64,000 bases of DNA from Eubacterium sp. ER2. Its GTDB lineage: Bacteria > Bacillota > Clostridia > Lachnospirales > Lachnospiraceae. Location of the stretch: the NCBI RefSeq assembly GCF_000765215.1, contig NZ_JPJE01000008.1:1-64000 (forward strand), in the 5' to 3' direction. Positions 16,909-25,699 of the stretch are shown one piece after another (the stretch's first letter is position 1; the number at the start of each line of letters is the position of its first letter). Below the pieces are notes generated by a model that saw nothing but the letters and a program-made list of their open reading frames with translations, had not been told where the DNA came from and ran no database searches. The translations under genes were made by a program, and so were the position numbers.

Positions 16909-18078
16909 ATGAAGAAATACACCAGGATCTGTGCCAGGATCGACCTGGATGCGATCGAGTACAATCTGGAGATGATGAGAAGGAGACTCCCTTCTGACAC
17001 GAAGATGATCGGCGTCATCAAGATGGACGGCTACGGCCACGGGGCGGCCCAGATCGCGAAGTACGTTATGGAGGAGAAGAACTACATCTGGGGCTACGCG
17101 GCCGCCACGCCCGACGAGGCGGCGCTGCTCAGGAAGAAGGGGATACAAAAGCCCATCCTTGTGCTGGGGTGCACCTTCCCGGAGCAAAGAGACGAGATGA
17201 TCCGGCAGGAGATCCGCATGACCTGCTACACGGAGGAGATGGCCCGGGACGTCTCCGAGAGGGCCGGAAGGCTGGGAAAGACCGCTTACATCCACATCAA
17301 GCTGGACACCGGTATGTCCAGACTGGGCTTTCTCATCAGCGAGGAGAGCGCGGACGCCATTGCCCGGGCTGCCGGACTTCCCGGCATTGAGGCGGAGGGG
17401 ATGTTTACCCACTTCTCCAAGGCAGATGAGACGGATAAAGCATTTACCCGGGGCCAGATGGAGAAATACCTGTGGATGAAGGCCCGGCTTGCGGACAGGG
17501 GCGTTGCGTTTAAACTGTGCCACTGCTCCAACAGCGCCGGCATCATCGACATGCCGGAGGCGGCCATGGATCTTGTCCGGGCAGGCATCGCCATGTATGG
17601 GCTGTACCCCTCCGGGGAGGTGCAAAAGGAACTGGTGCCCTTAAAGCCCGCCATGGAGCTCATAAGCCATGTGTCCCACGTCAAATGGGTGGAGCCGGGA
17701 ACCTTCGTCAGCTACGGGGGAACCTATGTCACAGAACGGAGGACAAAGATCGTCACAGTGCCTGTGGGATACGGGGACGGCTATCCAAGAAGCCTGTCAG
17801 GTAAAGGATATGTGCTGATACATGGGAAAAAAGCCCCCATCCTGGGGCGGGTGTGCATGGATCAGTTTATGGTGGACGCAACAGATATAGAGGACGTACA
17901 GTTTGGCGACCGGATCATCCTGGCGGGGGAGGAGAAGGGCACAGGGGTCTCCATAGACACCCTGGCAGATCTGTCCGGCAGGTTTAATTACGAGTTTGTC
18001 TGCGATATCAGCAAACGCGTGCCCAGAGAGTACATCCGGAATGGTCAGGTCGCAGAGCAGATGGACTATTTTGAATAG
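16909..18078 (+). CDS. alr: Alanine racemase
   Basis: 389 aa; PLP enzyme making D-alanine for peptidoglycan. The lysine that binds PLP is in IKMDGYGHGAAQ near residue 39, where most family members read VKADAYGHG. The C-terminal domain carries the catalytic-tyrosine loop region (FVSYGGTYVTERRTKI), GYGDGYPRS and RVCMDQFMVDATD. Other core motifs are LDTGMSRLGF and FTHFSKADE. The order alr then mazF matches Bacillus (alr-ndoAI-ndoA), except that the antitoxin gene is missing here. Confidence 0.95.
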   Translation: MKKYTRICARIDLDAIEYNLEMMRRRLPSDTKMIGVIKMDGYGHGAAQIAKYVMEEKNYIWGYAAATPDEAALLRKKGIQKPILVLGCTFPEQRDEMIRQEIRMTCYTEEMARDVSERAGRLGKTAYIHIKLDTGMSRLGFLISEESADAIARAAGLPGIEAEGMFTHFSKADETDKAFTRGQMEKYLWMKARLADRGVAFKLCHCSNSAGIIDMPEAAMDLVRAGIAMYGLYPSGEVQKELVPLKPAMELISHVSHVKWVEPGTFVSYGGTYVTERRTKIVTVPVGYGDGYPRSLSGKGYVLIHGKKAPILGRVCMDQFMVDATDIEDVQFGDRIILAGEEKGTGVSIDTLADLSGRFNYEFVCDISKRVPREYIRNGQVAEQMDYFE

Positions 18079-18158
18079 CATCCACGCACGATTTGGAATA
18101 CATCCGAGAAAGCTGGCAATACTATCAGTATCTTGAGTAAATCGGAGTGTGACAAAAA

Positions 18159-18506
18159 GTGCAGGTAAAACGCGGTGATATTTATTATGCAGATTTAAGC
18201 CCTGTAGTGGGGTCTGAGCAGGGCGGCGTGCGCCCGGTGCTGATCATTCAGAACAATATCGGGAACAGGCACAGCCCCACAGTCATCTGCGCGGCCATCA
18301 CATCCCGCATGAATAAGGCAAAGCTGCCCACCCATGTGGAGATCGATGCTAGCAGATACAGGATTGTAAAGAACTCTGTCATTTTGCTGGAGCAGATCCG
18401 CACCATCGACAAGCGGAGGCTGAAGGACATGGTCTGCCACCTGGACAGGGAACTGATGGATAAAGTAGATGAAGCGCTCAAGGTCAGCTTTGAGCTTCAT
18501 ACATAG
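18159..18506 (+). CDS. mazF: MazF/EndoA-type mRNA interferase, no antitoxin gene adjacent
   Basis: 115 aa, full length for the family. It begins at a GTG ([32 protein letters not shown]) and includes the active-site arginine in GGVRP and the conserved threonine/serine in [18 protein letters not shown], with the C-terminal VSFELH close to EndoA. EndoA cleaves single-stranded RNA at UACAU. In Bacillus the ribbon-helix-helix antitoxin gene sits directly before it; here only 80 bases separate alr from mazF, too little for one, and the next gene is a CorC-like protein. Whether a distant antitoxin exists cannot be seen. Confidence 0.92.
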   Translation: MQVKRGDIYYADLSPVVGSEQGGVRPVLIIQNNIGNRHSPTVICAAITSRMNKAKLPTHVEIDASRYRIVKNSVILLEQIRTIDKRRLKDMVCHLDRELMDKVDEALKVSFELHT

Positions 18507-18536
18507 ATACAAAAAAGGAGCGATAGAGGAGAGATT

Positions 18537-19337
18537 ATGGAAGAAGGAAGCTTGTTTCAGAGGATGAAACAGATGTTTCAGGAGGATGAGGACCTGAGGG
18601 AAAAGCCCGAGCTCGGCCAGGAGGCCACAGAGCTCATCCGAAATATTTTCCGGTACATGGACAAGGACGCCAGGGACATCATGACCCACAGAAGAGACAT
18701 TGTGGCCATTGACGGGGAGGAGACATTGGAGGATGCGCTGAAGTTCATGCTGGAGGAGAACCACTCCCGATTTCCCATTTACCACGAGGATATTGACGAG
18801 ATCATCGGCACCATGCATCTGCGGGAGGCCATGGTCTGCTACATGAACGAGGAGCTGCGCGAAAAGCCGGTCAGAGAGTTGAAGGAGTACATACGCCCGG
18901 TCACCTTCATACCGGAGTCCAAGAGCATTGACACTCTCTTCAAGGAGATGCAGGCGAAAAAGAAGCACGTGGTCATCGTGCTGGACGAGTACGGCCAGAC
19001 ATCAGGGCTTGTGGCTATGGAGGATATCCTGGAGGAGATCATGGGCAATATCCTGGACGAGTACGACGAAGAGGAGGAGACCATCGTCAGACAGGCTGAC
19101 GGCTCTGTGACGGCCAGCGGCTTTACGGACCTGGAGGATCTGGAGGAGATGCTGGGCATTTCCATGGACACAGAGGAATATGAGACTCTAAACGGCTTCC
19201 TGACAGGGCAGCTTGACCGGATCCCCGGGGAGGATGAGCACTGCGTGGTGGAGTTCGGGGGCTACAGATTTACCGTGCTGAAGGTGGACAACAACGCTAT
19301 CCAGTCAGTCAGGATTGAAAAAATGGGCGGGGAGTGA
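18537..19337 (+). CDS. CorC-like protein: CBS-domain pair plus transporter-associated domain
   Basis: 266 aa with two CBS domains (residues ~55-180; RDIMTHRRDIVAID, HSRFPIYHEDIDEIIGTMHLRE, HVVIVLDEYGQTSGLVAMEDILEEIMGNILDE) and a C-terminal CorC_HlyC domain (residues ~190-262; TASGFTDLEDLEEMLGI ... GYRFTVLKVDNNAIQSVRIEK). The DUF21/CNNM membrane domain of full-length relatives is absent, so it is soluble and presumably a nucleotide-sensing partner for a metal transporter encoded elsewhere. CorA at 11.5 kb is not a known partner. AGGAGAG precedes the ATG. Confidence 0.85.
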   Translation: MEEGSLFQRMKQMFQEDEDLREKPELGQEATELIRNIFRYMDKDARDIMTHRRDIVAIDGEETLEDALKFMLEENHSRFPIYHEDIDEIIGTMHLREAMVCYMNEELREKPVRELKEYIRPVTFIPESKSIDTLFKEMQAKKKHVVIVLDEYGQTSGLVAMEDILEEIMGNILDEYDEEEETIVRQADGSVTASGFTDLEDLEEMLGISMDTEEYETLNGFLTGQLDRIPGEDEHCVVEFGGYRFTVLKVDNNAIQSVRIEKMGGE

Positions 19338-19383
19338 TAGAATAGAAAAAGTGTGAATATAGAAGATACAAGGAGAGAGGAAA

Positions 19384-20115
19384 ATGTCAGGACATTCAAA
19401 ATTTGCCAATATCAAGCATAAGAAAGAGAAAAATGACGCGGCAAAAGGAAAGATCTTTACAAAGATAGGGAAAGAGCTTGTGGTTGCCATCAAGGAGGGA
19501 GGCAGCGCGGACCCGGCCAACAACAGCAGGCTGCGTGACGTAATCGCCAAGGCGAAGGCCAACAATATGCCCAACGACACCATCGAGAGAAATATAAAGA
19601 AGGCGGCGGGCGACGCGGACGCCTCCAACTACGAGCACATTACATACGAGGGATACGGCCCCGGAGGAACGGCCATCATCGTGGAGACGCTGACGGACAA
19701 CAAGAACCGCACCGCCTCCAATGTGAAGAGCGCCTTTACAAAGGGAAGCGGAAATGTGGGAACCCCGGGCTGTGTGTCCTTCATGTTTGACAGGAAAGGA
19801 CAGATCCTGGTGGCCAAGGAGGAGTACGAGGGGGATCCGGACGAGCTGATGATGCAGGCTCTGGACGCAGGCGCCGAGGACTTTGCCGAGGAGGAGGACA
19901 GCTACGAGATCATCACAGACCCGGATGACTTCAGCAACGTGCGCCTTGCTCTGGAGGAGGCAGGCATCCCCATGGCTCAGGCGGAGGTGACCATGATCCC
20001 CCAGACATGGGTGGAGCTCTCTGACGAGAAGGATATCCAGAACATCCAGAAGACGCTGGATCTGCTGGACGACGATGACGACGTGCAGAACGTCTACCAC
20101 AACTGGGATATGTAG
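19384..20115 (+). CDS. yebC: YebC/PmpR-family DNA-binding regulator or translation factor
   Basis: 243 aa. The start [35 protein letters not shown] is the family hallmark (usually GHSKWANIKHRK; here F and K replace W and R), followed by [18 protein letters not shown]-like [30 protein letters not shown] and a C-terminal NVYHNWDM. Members are soluble; some act as transcription factors and recent work links others to relief of proline-rich ribosome stalls. The TACO1-like three-domain layout is complete. It lies 12 bases before the CFI-box gene and is probably co-transcribed with it. Confidence 0.93.
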   Translation: MSGHSKFANIKHKKEKNDAAKGKIFTKIGKELVVAIKEGGSADPANNSRLRDVIAKAKANNMPNDTIERNIKKAAGDADASNYEHITYEGYGPGGTAIIVETLTDNKNRTASNVKSAFTKGSGNVGTPGCVSFMFDRKGQILVAKEEYEGDPDELMMQALDAGAEDFAEEEDSYEIITDPDDFSNVRLALEEAGIPMAQAEVTMIPQTWVELSDEKDIQNIQKTLDLLDDDDDVQNVYHNWDM

Positions 20116-20127
20116 GCGGGATATGCT

Positions 20128-20892
20128 ATGGAATTGGAAGCATTACAGCAGAAGCTGATCGATTTGTTTGTGGAAATGCAGGATTACCGCCAGTTTTTTA
20201 AGAGAAAGCTCTATGCGGATGCTTTTATGAAATGCTGGGAGAAGAACCGGGAGCTGGTGGCAGCCCTGAGCGAGGCCTGCGAACAGGCTGAGGACGAGGA
20301 GAAGACGGTGGAGGCGCTGGCAGGCGCTATCCCGGACTACGCCCACAGGCAGATCGAGGCGGTAAAGAGCAAGAATAAAAGAGAAGGCCTGATGATCGAC
20401 TACAATATGGCCATGGTCACCTTTGTCATGCCTGTGCTGGGCTACGACAAAAATGAGCACTGCAGCCGGATCATCGACCGGATGGTGGAGCGGTGGAACG
20501 AGCCGCCGGTGACCATGAAGATCAGCCGGTCTGATTTTGAGAGCCTGAAGGACGGCTTTAAGTCCCATCCCTGCTATATCACCACCGCCGTCTGTGCCAG
20601 CAGGAACCAGGGGGACAACTGCTATGAGCTGAACCTCCTGCGGGATTACAGGGATCACTACCTGATTTCCACGAAGGAGGGGGAGCGGATCGTGGAGGAG
20701 TACTACAATGTAGCCCCCACTATCGTCAACCGCATTAACAAAGAGGCGGATGCGTCCCGGATATACGACGACATCTACAGCTCCTATCTGCGGCGCTGCA
20801 TTGAACTGATCCAGGCGGACAGGCTGGAGGAGTGCAGGGAAGTGTACGCGTCCATGGTGGAGGATCTGGAGAAAAAATATTTGTTCTCATAA
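20128..20892 (+). CDS. CFI-box (CxITTA motif) protein of unknown function
   Basis: 254 aa, soluble, mostly helical and acidic. The C-terminal third has CYITTAVC (near residue 151), a further cysteine in DNCYELNLLRDYRDHYL, then GERIVEEYYNVAPTIVNRI. This matches the cysteine-containing C[FY]I-T/A-TA signature with a following LRxFRD helix known as a CFI-box; the module occurs at the end of unrelated bacterial proteins and has no assigned activity. Three clustered cysteines could bind metal or be modified. The first ~130 residues resemble nothing I can name. It sits between yebC and metY in the same direction with gaps of 12 and 22 bases. Confidence 0.65.
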   Translation: MELEALQQKLIDLFVEMQDYRQFFKRKLYADAFMKCWEKNRELVAALSEACEQAEDEEKTVEALAGAIPDYAHRQIEAVKSKNKREGLMIDYNMAMVTFVMPVLGYDKNEHCSRIIDRMVERWNEPPVTMKISRSDFESLKDGFKSHPCYITTAVCASRNQGDNCYELNLLRDYRDHYLISTKEGERIVEEYYNVAPTIVNRINKEADASRIYDDIYSSYLRRCIELIQADRLEECREVYASMVEDLEKKYLFS

Positions 20893-20914
20893 ACGAGCAG
20901 GAAAGGAAGGAAAC

Positions 20915-22195
20915 ATGAGCGATTACAGGATAGAGACAAAATGTATCCAGTCCGGATACACACCGAAGAACGGGGAACCCAGGGTTCTTCCCATTTACCA
21001 GAGCACAACATTCAAATACGAGACAAGCGAGCAGATGGGACGGCTTTTTGATCTGGAGGAGTCAGGCTATTTCTACACACGCCTCCAGAACCCGACAAAC
21101 GATGCCGTGGCGGCCAAGATCTGTGACCTGGAGGGCGGATATGCCGGTATGCTGACCTCCTCCGGACAGGCGGCTAACTTCTATGCGGTCATGAACATTG
21201 CCCAGGAGGGAGACCATATCGTGTGCGCCTCCGCTCTCTACGGCGGTACATACAATCTGTACGCCCACACCATCAAGAAGATGGGCGTGGACGCCACCTT
21301 CGTGGATCCGGACTGCAGCGAGGAGGAGCTGAACGCGGCGTTCCGCGACAACACAAAGGCGGTCTTTGGAGAGACTATTGCCAATCCGGCCCTTGTTGTC
21401 CTTGATATCGAGAAGTTCGCAAAGGCGGCCCACGCCCACGGGGTGCCGCTGATTGTGGACAACACCTTTGCCACCCCCATCAACTGCCGGCCCTTTGAGT
21501 GGGGAGCCGACATTGTGACTCACTCCACTACCAAGTATATGGACGGACATGCCTCCTGTGTGGGCGGGGCTATCATTGACAGCGGCAATTTTGACTGGGA
21601 AGCCCATGCGGAGAAATTCCCGGGACTTACCACCCCTGATGAGACATACCACGGCATCGTGTACACCCAGAAATTCGGAAAGGGCGCCTACATCACAAAG
21701 GCCACCGCTCAGCTTATGCGGGACCTGGGATCCATTCAGGCTCCCCAGAACGCGTTCCTTCTGAACATTGGGCTGGAGACGCTGCACCTGCGGATGCCCA
21801 GACACTGCGAGAACGCCCTGAAGGTGGCCCGCTACCTGAAGGGACATGAGAAGGTGGACTGGGTGCACTGCCCGTCTCTGGAGGGAGATTCCTACTATGA
21901 GCTGGCACAGAAATATATGCCGAAGGGCACCTGCGGCGTCATCACCTTTGGCCTGAAGGGCGGAAGAGCCGCGGCGGAGAAGATGATGGATCACCTGAAG
22001 CTGGCGGCCATTGTGACCCACGTGGCAGACGCCAGGACCTGCGTCCTTCACCCGGCCAGCCACACACACCGCCAGATGAACGACCAGGAGCTGCGTGAGG
22101 CCGGCGTACAGCCTGAGCTGATCCGGTTCAGCGTGGGAATTGAGAACGCGGAGGATATCATCGCGGACATCGAGCAGGCTCTCGCTCAGATTTAA
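20915..22195 (+). CDS. metY: O-acetylhomoserine aminocarboxypropyltransferase / sulfhydrylase
   Basis: 426 aa of the Cys/Met metabolism PLP family. It makes homocysteine from O-acetylhomoserine and sulfide. The motifs are complete: LPIYQSTTFKYET, GYFYTRLQNPTNDAVAAKIC, SSGQAANFYAVMNI, ALYGGTYNLYAHTIKKMG, DNTFATPI and the PLP lysine in THSTTKYMDGHAS. The MetY-type insertion (EKFPGLTTPDETYHGIVYTQKFGKGAYITKA) distinguishes it from MetB/MetC. The gap before it is only 22 bases, so no SAM riboswitch or T-box precedes it. Transcription ends at a hairpin whose 3' arm doubles as the tepA ribosome site. Confidence 0.92.
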   Translation: MSDYRIETKCIQSGYTPKNGEPRVLPIYQSTTFKYETSEQMGRLFDLEESGYFYTRLQNPTNDAVAAKICDLEGGYAGMLTSSGQAANFYAVMNIAQEGDHIVCASALYGGTYNLYAHTIKKMGVDATFVDPDCSEEELNAAFRDNTKAVFGETIANPALVVLDIEKFAKAAHAHGVPLIVDNTFATPINCRPFEWGADIVTHSTTKYMDGHASCVGGAIIDSGNFDWEAHAEKFPGLTTPDETYHGIVYTQKFGKGAYITKATAQLMRDLGSIQAPQNAFLLNIGLETLHLRMPRHCENALKVARYLKGHEKVDWVHCPSLEGDSYYELAQKYMPKGTCGVITFGLKGGRAAAEKMMDHLKLAAIVTHVADARTCVLHPASHTHRQMNDQELREAGVQPELIRFSVGIENAEDIIADIEQALAQI

Positions 22196-22212
22196 TGCAT
22201 AAAAAGACAGAG

Positions 22213-22247
22213 GCACTTCCATACTAACACTATGGAGGTGCTTTTTT
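22213..22247 (+). terminator. metY terminator whose 3' arm is the tepA Shine-Dalgarno
   Basis: GCACTTCCATA (22213-22223) pairs with TATGGAGGTGC (22231-22241; one G-U pair) around a 7-base loop, followed by six Ts (22242-22247) and immediately the ATG of the ClpP-like gene. The GGAGGTG inside the distal arm is the only good ribosome site for that ATG. Confidence 0.8.
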
Positions 22248-23000
22248 ATGGAGATGAAAAGACAGGAAGGCGAACCGGAGAAGAGCCAGGAAGAGAAGCA
22301 GGAGGAGATCAGGGAGATGGGGACCATGGACCTGGAGGAGGGCGGCGGCCGGGAGGGCACTCCCCACAGGATCAAGCTCATCACCATCATTGGGGAGATC
22401 GAGGGCCACGAGGCAGTGTCAGGCAGTACAAAGGCCACGAAATACGAACATCTGCTGCCCATGCTGGCGGAGATTGAGGACAGTCCGGCCATCGACGGGC
22501 TCCTCATCCTTCTGAATACTCTGGGAGGGGACGTGGAGGCAGGGCTCTCCATCGCGGAGGTGATCGCCTCCCTAAGTAAGCCCACAGTCTCCCTCGTACT
22601 GGGAGGCAGCCACTCTATCGGGGGGCCCCTGGCTGTGGCGGCGGACTACTCCTTTATCGTGCCCAGCGGCACCATGATCATCCACCCGGTGAGGTCAAAC
22701 GGCATGTTCATCGGCGTCATGCAGAGCTTCCGGAATATGGAGAGAACCCAGGATCGGATCACCGGATTTCTGGCCAGGCACTCCCACATGAGCCAGGAGA
22801 GGATCGAGGAGCTGATGCTCAACTCCACCCAGCTGGTGAAGGATGTGGGGACCCTCCTGGAGGGAGAGGAGGCTGTGAGGGAAGGGCTTATCGACCAGGT
22901 AGGAGGACTCTCTGACGCTCTTGGGAAGCTGCACGAGATGATCGACGCGCGGCGCATTGGCGGACAAAGCCAACATACACCGGCTGGCATAAAACGCTGA
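22248..23000 (+). CDS. ClpP-family serine protease, TepA-like
   Basis: 250 aa; soluble ClpP-fold protein with a charged ~30-residue N-terminal extension (RQEGEPEKSQEEKQEE). The core shows ITIIGEIEGH, LLILLNTLGGDVEAGLSIAEVI, a nucleophile region GGSHSIGGPLAVAADYSF and IIHPVRSNGM supplying the histidine. The Bacillus TepA relative was linked to protein export and germination. In clostridia it is regularly found just before ftsK/spoIIIE, as here. The start ATG follows a T-run directly and its ribosome site lies in the terminator stem. Confidence 0.85.
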   Translation: MEMKRQEGEPEKSQEEKQEEIREMGTMDLEEGGGREGTPHRIKLITIIGEIEGHEAVSGSTKATKYEHLLPMLAEIEDSPAIDGLLILLNTLGGDVEAGLSIAEVIASLSKPTVSLVLGGSHSIGGPLAVAADYSFIVPSGTMIIHPVRSNGMFIGVMQSFRNMERTQDRITGFLARHSHMSQERIEELMLNSTQLVKDVGTLLEGEEAVREGLIDQVGGLSDALGKLHEMIDARRIGGQSQHTPAGIKR

Positions 23001-23074
23001 CAAAAACCATGAAAATAGCTGATGACAGTTTTTTTTGAAAATGGTATACTAATATTGTATATGCTTATATAGTC

Positions 23075-23103
23075 GGCCGCCTGAAAGAGCGGCCCGGCTT
23101 TTT
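23075..23103 (+). terminator. Short terminator-like hairpin before ftsK
   Basis: GGCCGC (23075-23080) pairs with GCGGCC (23089-23094), followed by CGGC and five Ts. A second hairpin, CTGCTGACG (23107-23115) with CGTCAGCAG (23132-23140), sits between it and the ftsK ribosome site. A promoter-like TGGTATACT lies at 23042-23050. Confidence 0.5.
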
Positions 23104-23175
23104 CTGCTGCTGACGTGCGCAAGGGAGTTAGCGTCAGCAGGGTTTACAGGTAAGAAACAATAAGGGGGAAATAAA

Positions 23176-25641
23176 ATGGCATCTAGGTCAGGGACCGGAA
23201 GAAGAAAAAAGAAGACGGGGAGAAAGAAGACAGGCGCCCAGCAGAGCTTTGTGGCAGATGAGATCACCATCTGGCTGACGCTGGCGGTGAGCATTCTTCT
23301 CCTCCTCAGCGCTTTCGGGCTCGGGGGAGCGGCCGGAAGCGCTGTGTCAGCTCTCCTGTCAGATCTCTTCGGCTACAGTACATATCTCGTCCCGTTCCTG
23401 CTTTTCGGGGCGGTGACCTTTCTCATATCCAACAGAGGAAACAGAGCGGCCTATGTGAAGACGGGGGCGGCCCTCCTGCTGTTTGTCCTCATCACCACCT
23501 TCCTGGAGCTCCTTCTGGAGGAGGGGGGACTGCTGGGAGGAGCGGTGACAGGCATCCTCGTCCCATCTATAGGAACTGCGGGTACCTACGTGGTGGTGGT
23601 GATTTTGATGATCATATGCGCGGTTATCATCACCGGTAAATCGGCAATCAAGGGCGTCAGGGAGAGAGGCGGCCAGGCCTACGGAAGGGCCAGGGAGGAC
23701 GCGGCCAGGCGCAGGGAGCTGGCTGAGACAAGAAGGCTCATCCGCCAGCAGGAGGCGAAGAAGGAGCTGGAGGAGGCAAAGAAGGAAGCCCAGGCTCTGG
23801 AGAAAGAGGAAAAGGCCAGAGGCCGGCGCAAGGACCGGCATGTCTCCGGCGTCTCCTTCGACACCACTCTGGGCGAAAAAGGAAAGTCTCCCGAGGTGAA
23901 GGAGCTCACCTCCCCCGATATGGAGGAGCTCTTCGCGCCCCAGGAGGAGCCATCCTTTGTCATCAACCGTGCCCAGGCTTTGGAGGAGCCGGAAGCGGAG
24001 GAGGCGCAGCAGCCGGAGCGAATTGAGGAGGAGCTCCCCGGTGAGCCGGCCGGGGATGAGAAGAAATCCCGCAGGGCCACAAAGATGGGAGCCGAGGCTG
24101 TGGCCATGGAGGCAGCCCAGGTGGAGCAGATGGCCGCCCAGACGGACGCGGCCCCGAAGAAGGAGTACAGGACCCCTCCGCTCTCCCTTCTGACAAAGGG
24201 AAAGAAGGCGGGCGGAGACTCCGATGCCCACCTGCGGGAGACGGCCAGAAAGCTGCAGGAGACGCTCCACAATTTCGGTGTCAACGTGACCATCACCAAT
24301 GTCAGCTGCGGCCCTGCGGTGACCCGGTATGAGCTGCAGCCTGAGCAGGGTGTGAAGGTCAGCAAGATCGTGGGACTGACAGACGATATCAAGCTGAACC
24401 TGGCGGCGGCGGACATCCGTATCGAAGCCCCCATCCCCGGGAAGGCGGCAGTGGGAATCGAGGTGCCCAACAAGGAGAACGCGGTGGTCCACCTGCGGGA
24501 TCTGCTGGAGTCGGGAGAGTTTAAAAACAGCTCCTCGGCCATCGCCTTTGCGGCGGGCCGGGACATCGCCGGCAAGCCGGTGGTGGCGGACATCGCCAAG
24601 ATGCCCCACCTTCTGGTAGCGGGCGCCACCGGCTCGGGAAAATCTGTCTGCATTAACACCATGATCATCAGCATCCTCTACAAGGCATCGCCGGAGGATG
24701 TGAAGCTCATCATGATCGACCCCAAGGTGGTGGAGCTGAGCGTCTACAACGGAATTCCCCACCTCATGATCCCGGTGGTGACAGACCCGAAGAAAGCGGC
24801 CGGAGCCCTGAACTGGGCGGTGTCGGAGATGATGAAGCGGTACGAGCTCTTCGCCAAATACAATGTCAGGGACATCAAGGGCTTTAACGAGAAGACCGAG
24901 AGCATGACTCCCGAGGAGAGGGAGGGAAAGCCCGGGAAAATGCCCCAGATCGTCATCATCGTGGACGAGCTGGCGGATCTGATGATGGTGGCTCCCGGCG
25001 AGGTGGAGGAGGCCATCTGCCGTCTGGCACAGCTTGCCAGGGCGGCGGGCATCCACCTGGTAGTGGCCACCCAGAGGCCCTCCGTGAACGTCATCACAGG
25101 TCTCATCAAGGCGAACATGCCATCCAGGATCGCCTTTTCCGTCACCTCGGGCGTGGACTCGCGGACCATCATCGACATGAACGGGGCGGAGAAGCTGCTG
25201 GGAAAGGGAGATATGCTCTTTTACCCTTCCGGCTATCAGAAGCCGGCCCGCGTCCAGGGAGCCTTTGTCTCGGACAAGGAGGTTCAGGCTGTGGTGGAAT
25301 ACCTGAAGAAGCAAAACGGCGAGGCCTCCTACAGCGAGGAGATCGTCAGCGAGGTCAACTCCACCGCCTCCGGGCTGGGAAGCGGCTCTGCCGGTGAGTC
25401 TTCCGGCGACAGCGGCGGACGGGACGCCTACTTTGCCGAGGCCGGCAAATTCATCATAGAGAAGGAGAAGGCCTCTATCGGCATGCTGCAGCGCATGTTC
25501 CGGATCGGCTTCAACCGGGCGGCCCGGATCATGGACCAGCTCTGCGAGGCCGGGGTGGTGGGCCCCGAGGAGGGGACAAAGCCCAGGAAGGTGCTGATGT
25601 CTATGGAGGAATTTGAAAAATACCTGGAAGAAAATATGTGA
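23176..25641 (+). CDS. ftsK: DNA translocase FtsK/SpoIIIE
   Basis: 821 aa. A basic N-terminus ([15 protein letters not shown]) precedes four membrane helices (residues ~30-155). A charged, proline/glutamate-rich linker (~160-340) follows, then the motor: alpha domain ([22 protein letters not shown]), Walker [13 protein letters not shown], Walker [38 protein letters not shown], and a C-terminal gamma winged helix (residues ~750-821; [30 protein letters not shown]) that reads the orienting DNA repeats. It pumps chromosome through septa in division or sporulation. Only one homologue is in the window, so SpoIIIE versus FtsK duty cannot be separated. Confidence 0.95.
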   Translation: MASRSGTGRRKKKTGRKKTGAQQSFVADEITIWLTLAVSILLLLSAFGLGGAAGSAVSALLSDLFGYSTYLVPFLLFGAVTFLISNRGNRAAYVKTGAALLLFVLITTFLELLLEEGGLLGGAVTGILVPSIGTAGTYVVVVILMIICAVIITGKSAIKGVRERGGQAYGRAREDAARRRELAETRRLIRQQEAKKELEEAKKEAQALEKEEKARGRRKDRHVSGVSFDTTLGEKGKSPEVKELTSPDMEELFAPQEEPSFVINRAQALEEPEAEEAQQPERIEEELPGEPAGDEKKSRRATKMGAEAVAMEAAQVEQMAAQTDAAPKKEYRTPPLSLLTKGKKAGGDSDAHLRETARKLQETLHNFGVNVTITNVSCGPAVTRYELQPEQGVKVSKIVGLTDDIKLNLAAADIRIEAPIPGKAAVGIEVPNKENAVVHLRDLLESGEFKNSSSAIAFAAGRDIAGKPVVADIAKMPHLLVAGATGSGKSVCINTMIISILYKASPEDVKLIMIDPKVVELSVYNGIPHLMIPVVTDPKKAAGALNWAVSEMMKRYELFAKYNVRDIKGFNEKTESMTPEEREGKPGKMPQIVIIVDELADLMMVAPGEVEEAICRLAQLARAAGIHLVVATQRPSVNVITGLIKANMPSRIAFSVTSGVDSRTIIDMNGAEKLLGKGDMLFYPSGYQKPARVQGAFVSDKEVQAVVEYLKKQNGEASYSEEIVSEVNSTASGLGSGSAGESSGDSGGRDAYFAEAGKFIIEKEKASIGMLQRMFRIGFNRAARIMDQLCEAGVVGPEEGTKPRKVLMSMEEFEKYLEENM

Positions 25642-25699
25642 GAGAAGACGCGGGAGCGTCTTTGAAAATAAAAATACAAAAGGAAAGGAATGGATAAGT

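Noticed and set aside
20893-20914. SAM riboswitch or T-box expected before metY
   Set aside because: Only 22 bases separate metY from the gene before it, so no such leader fits.
21062-22585. 507-aa minus-strand ORF opposite metY and tepA
   Set aside because: Crosses two well-supported plus-strand genes and the terminator between them; no recognisable domain.
23359-25314. 651-aa minus-strand ORF opposite ftsK
   Set aside because: Shadow of the FtsK reading frame; no motifs and biased composition.
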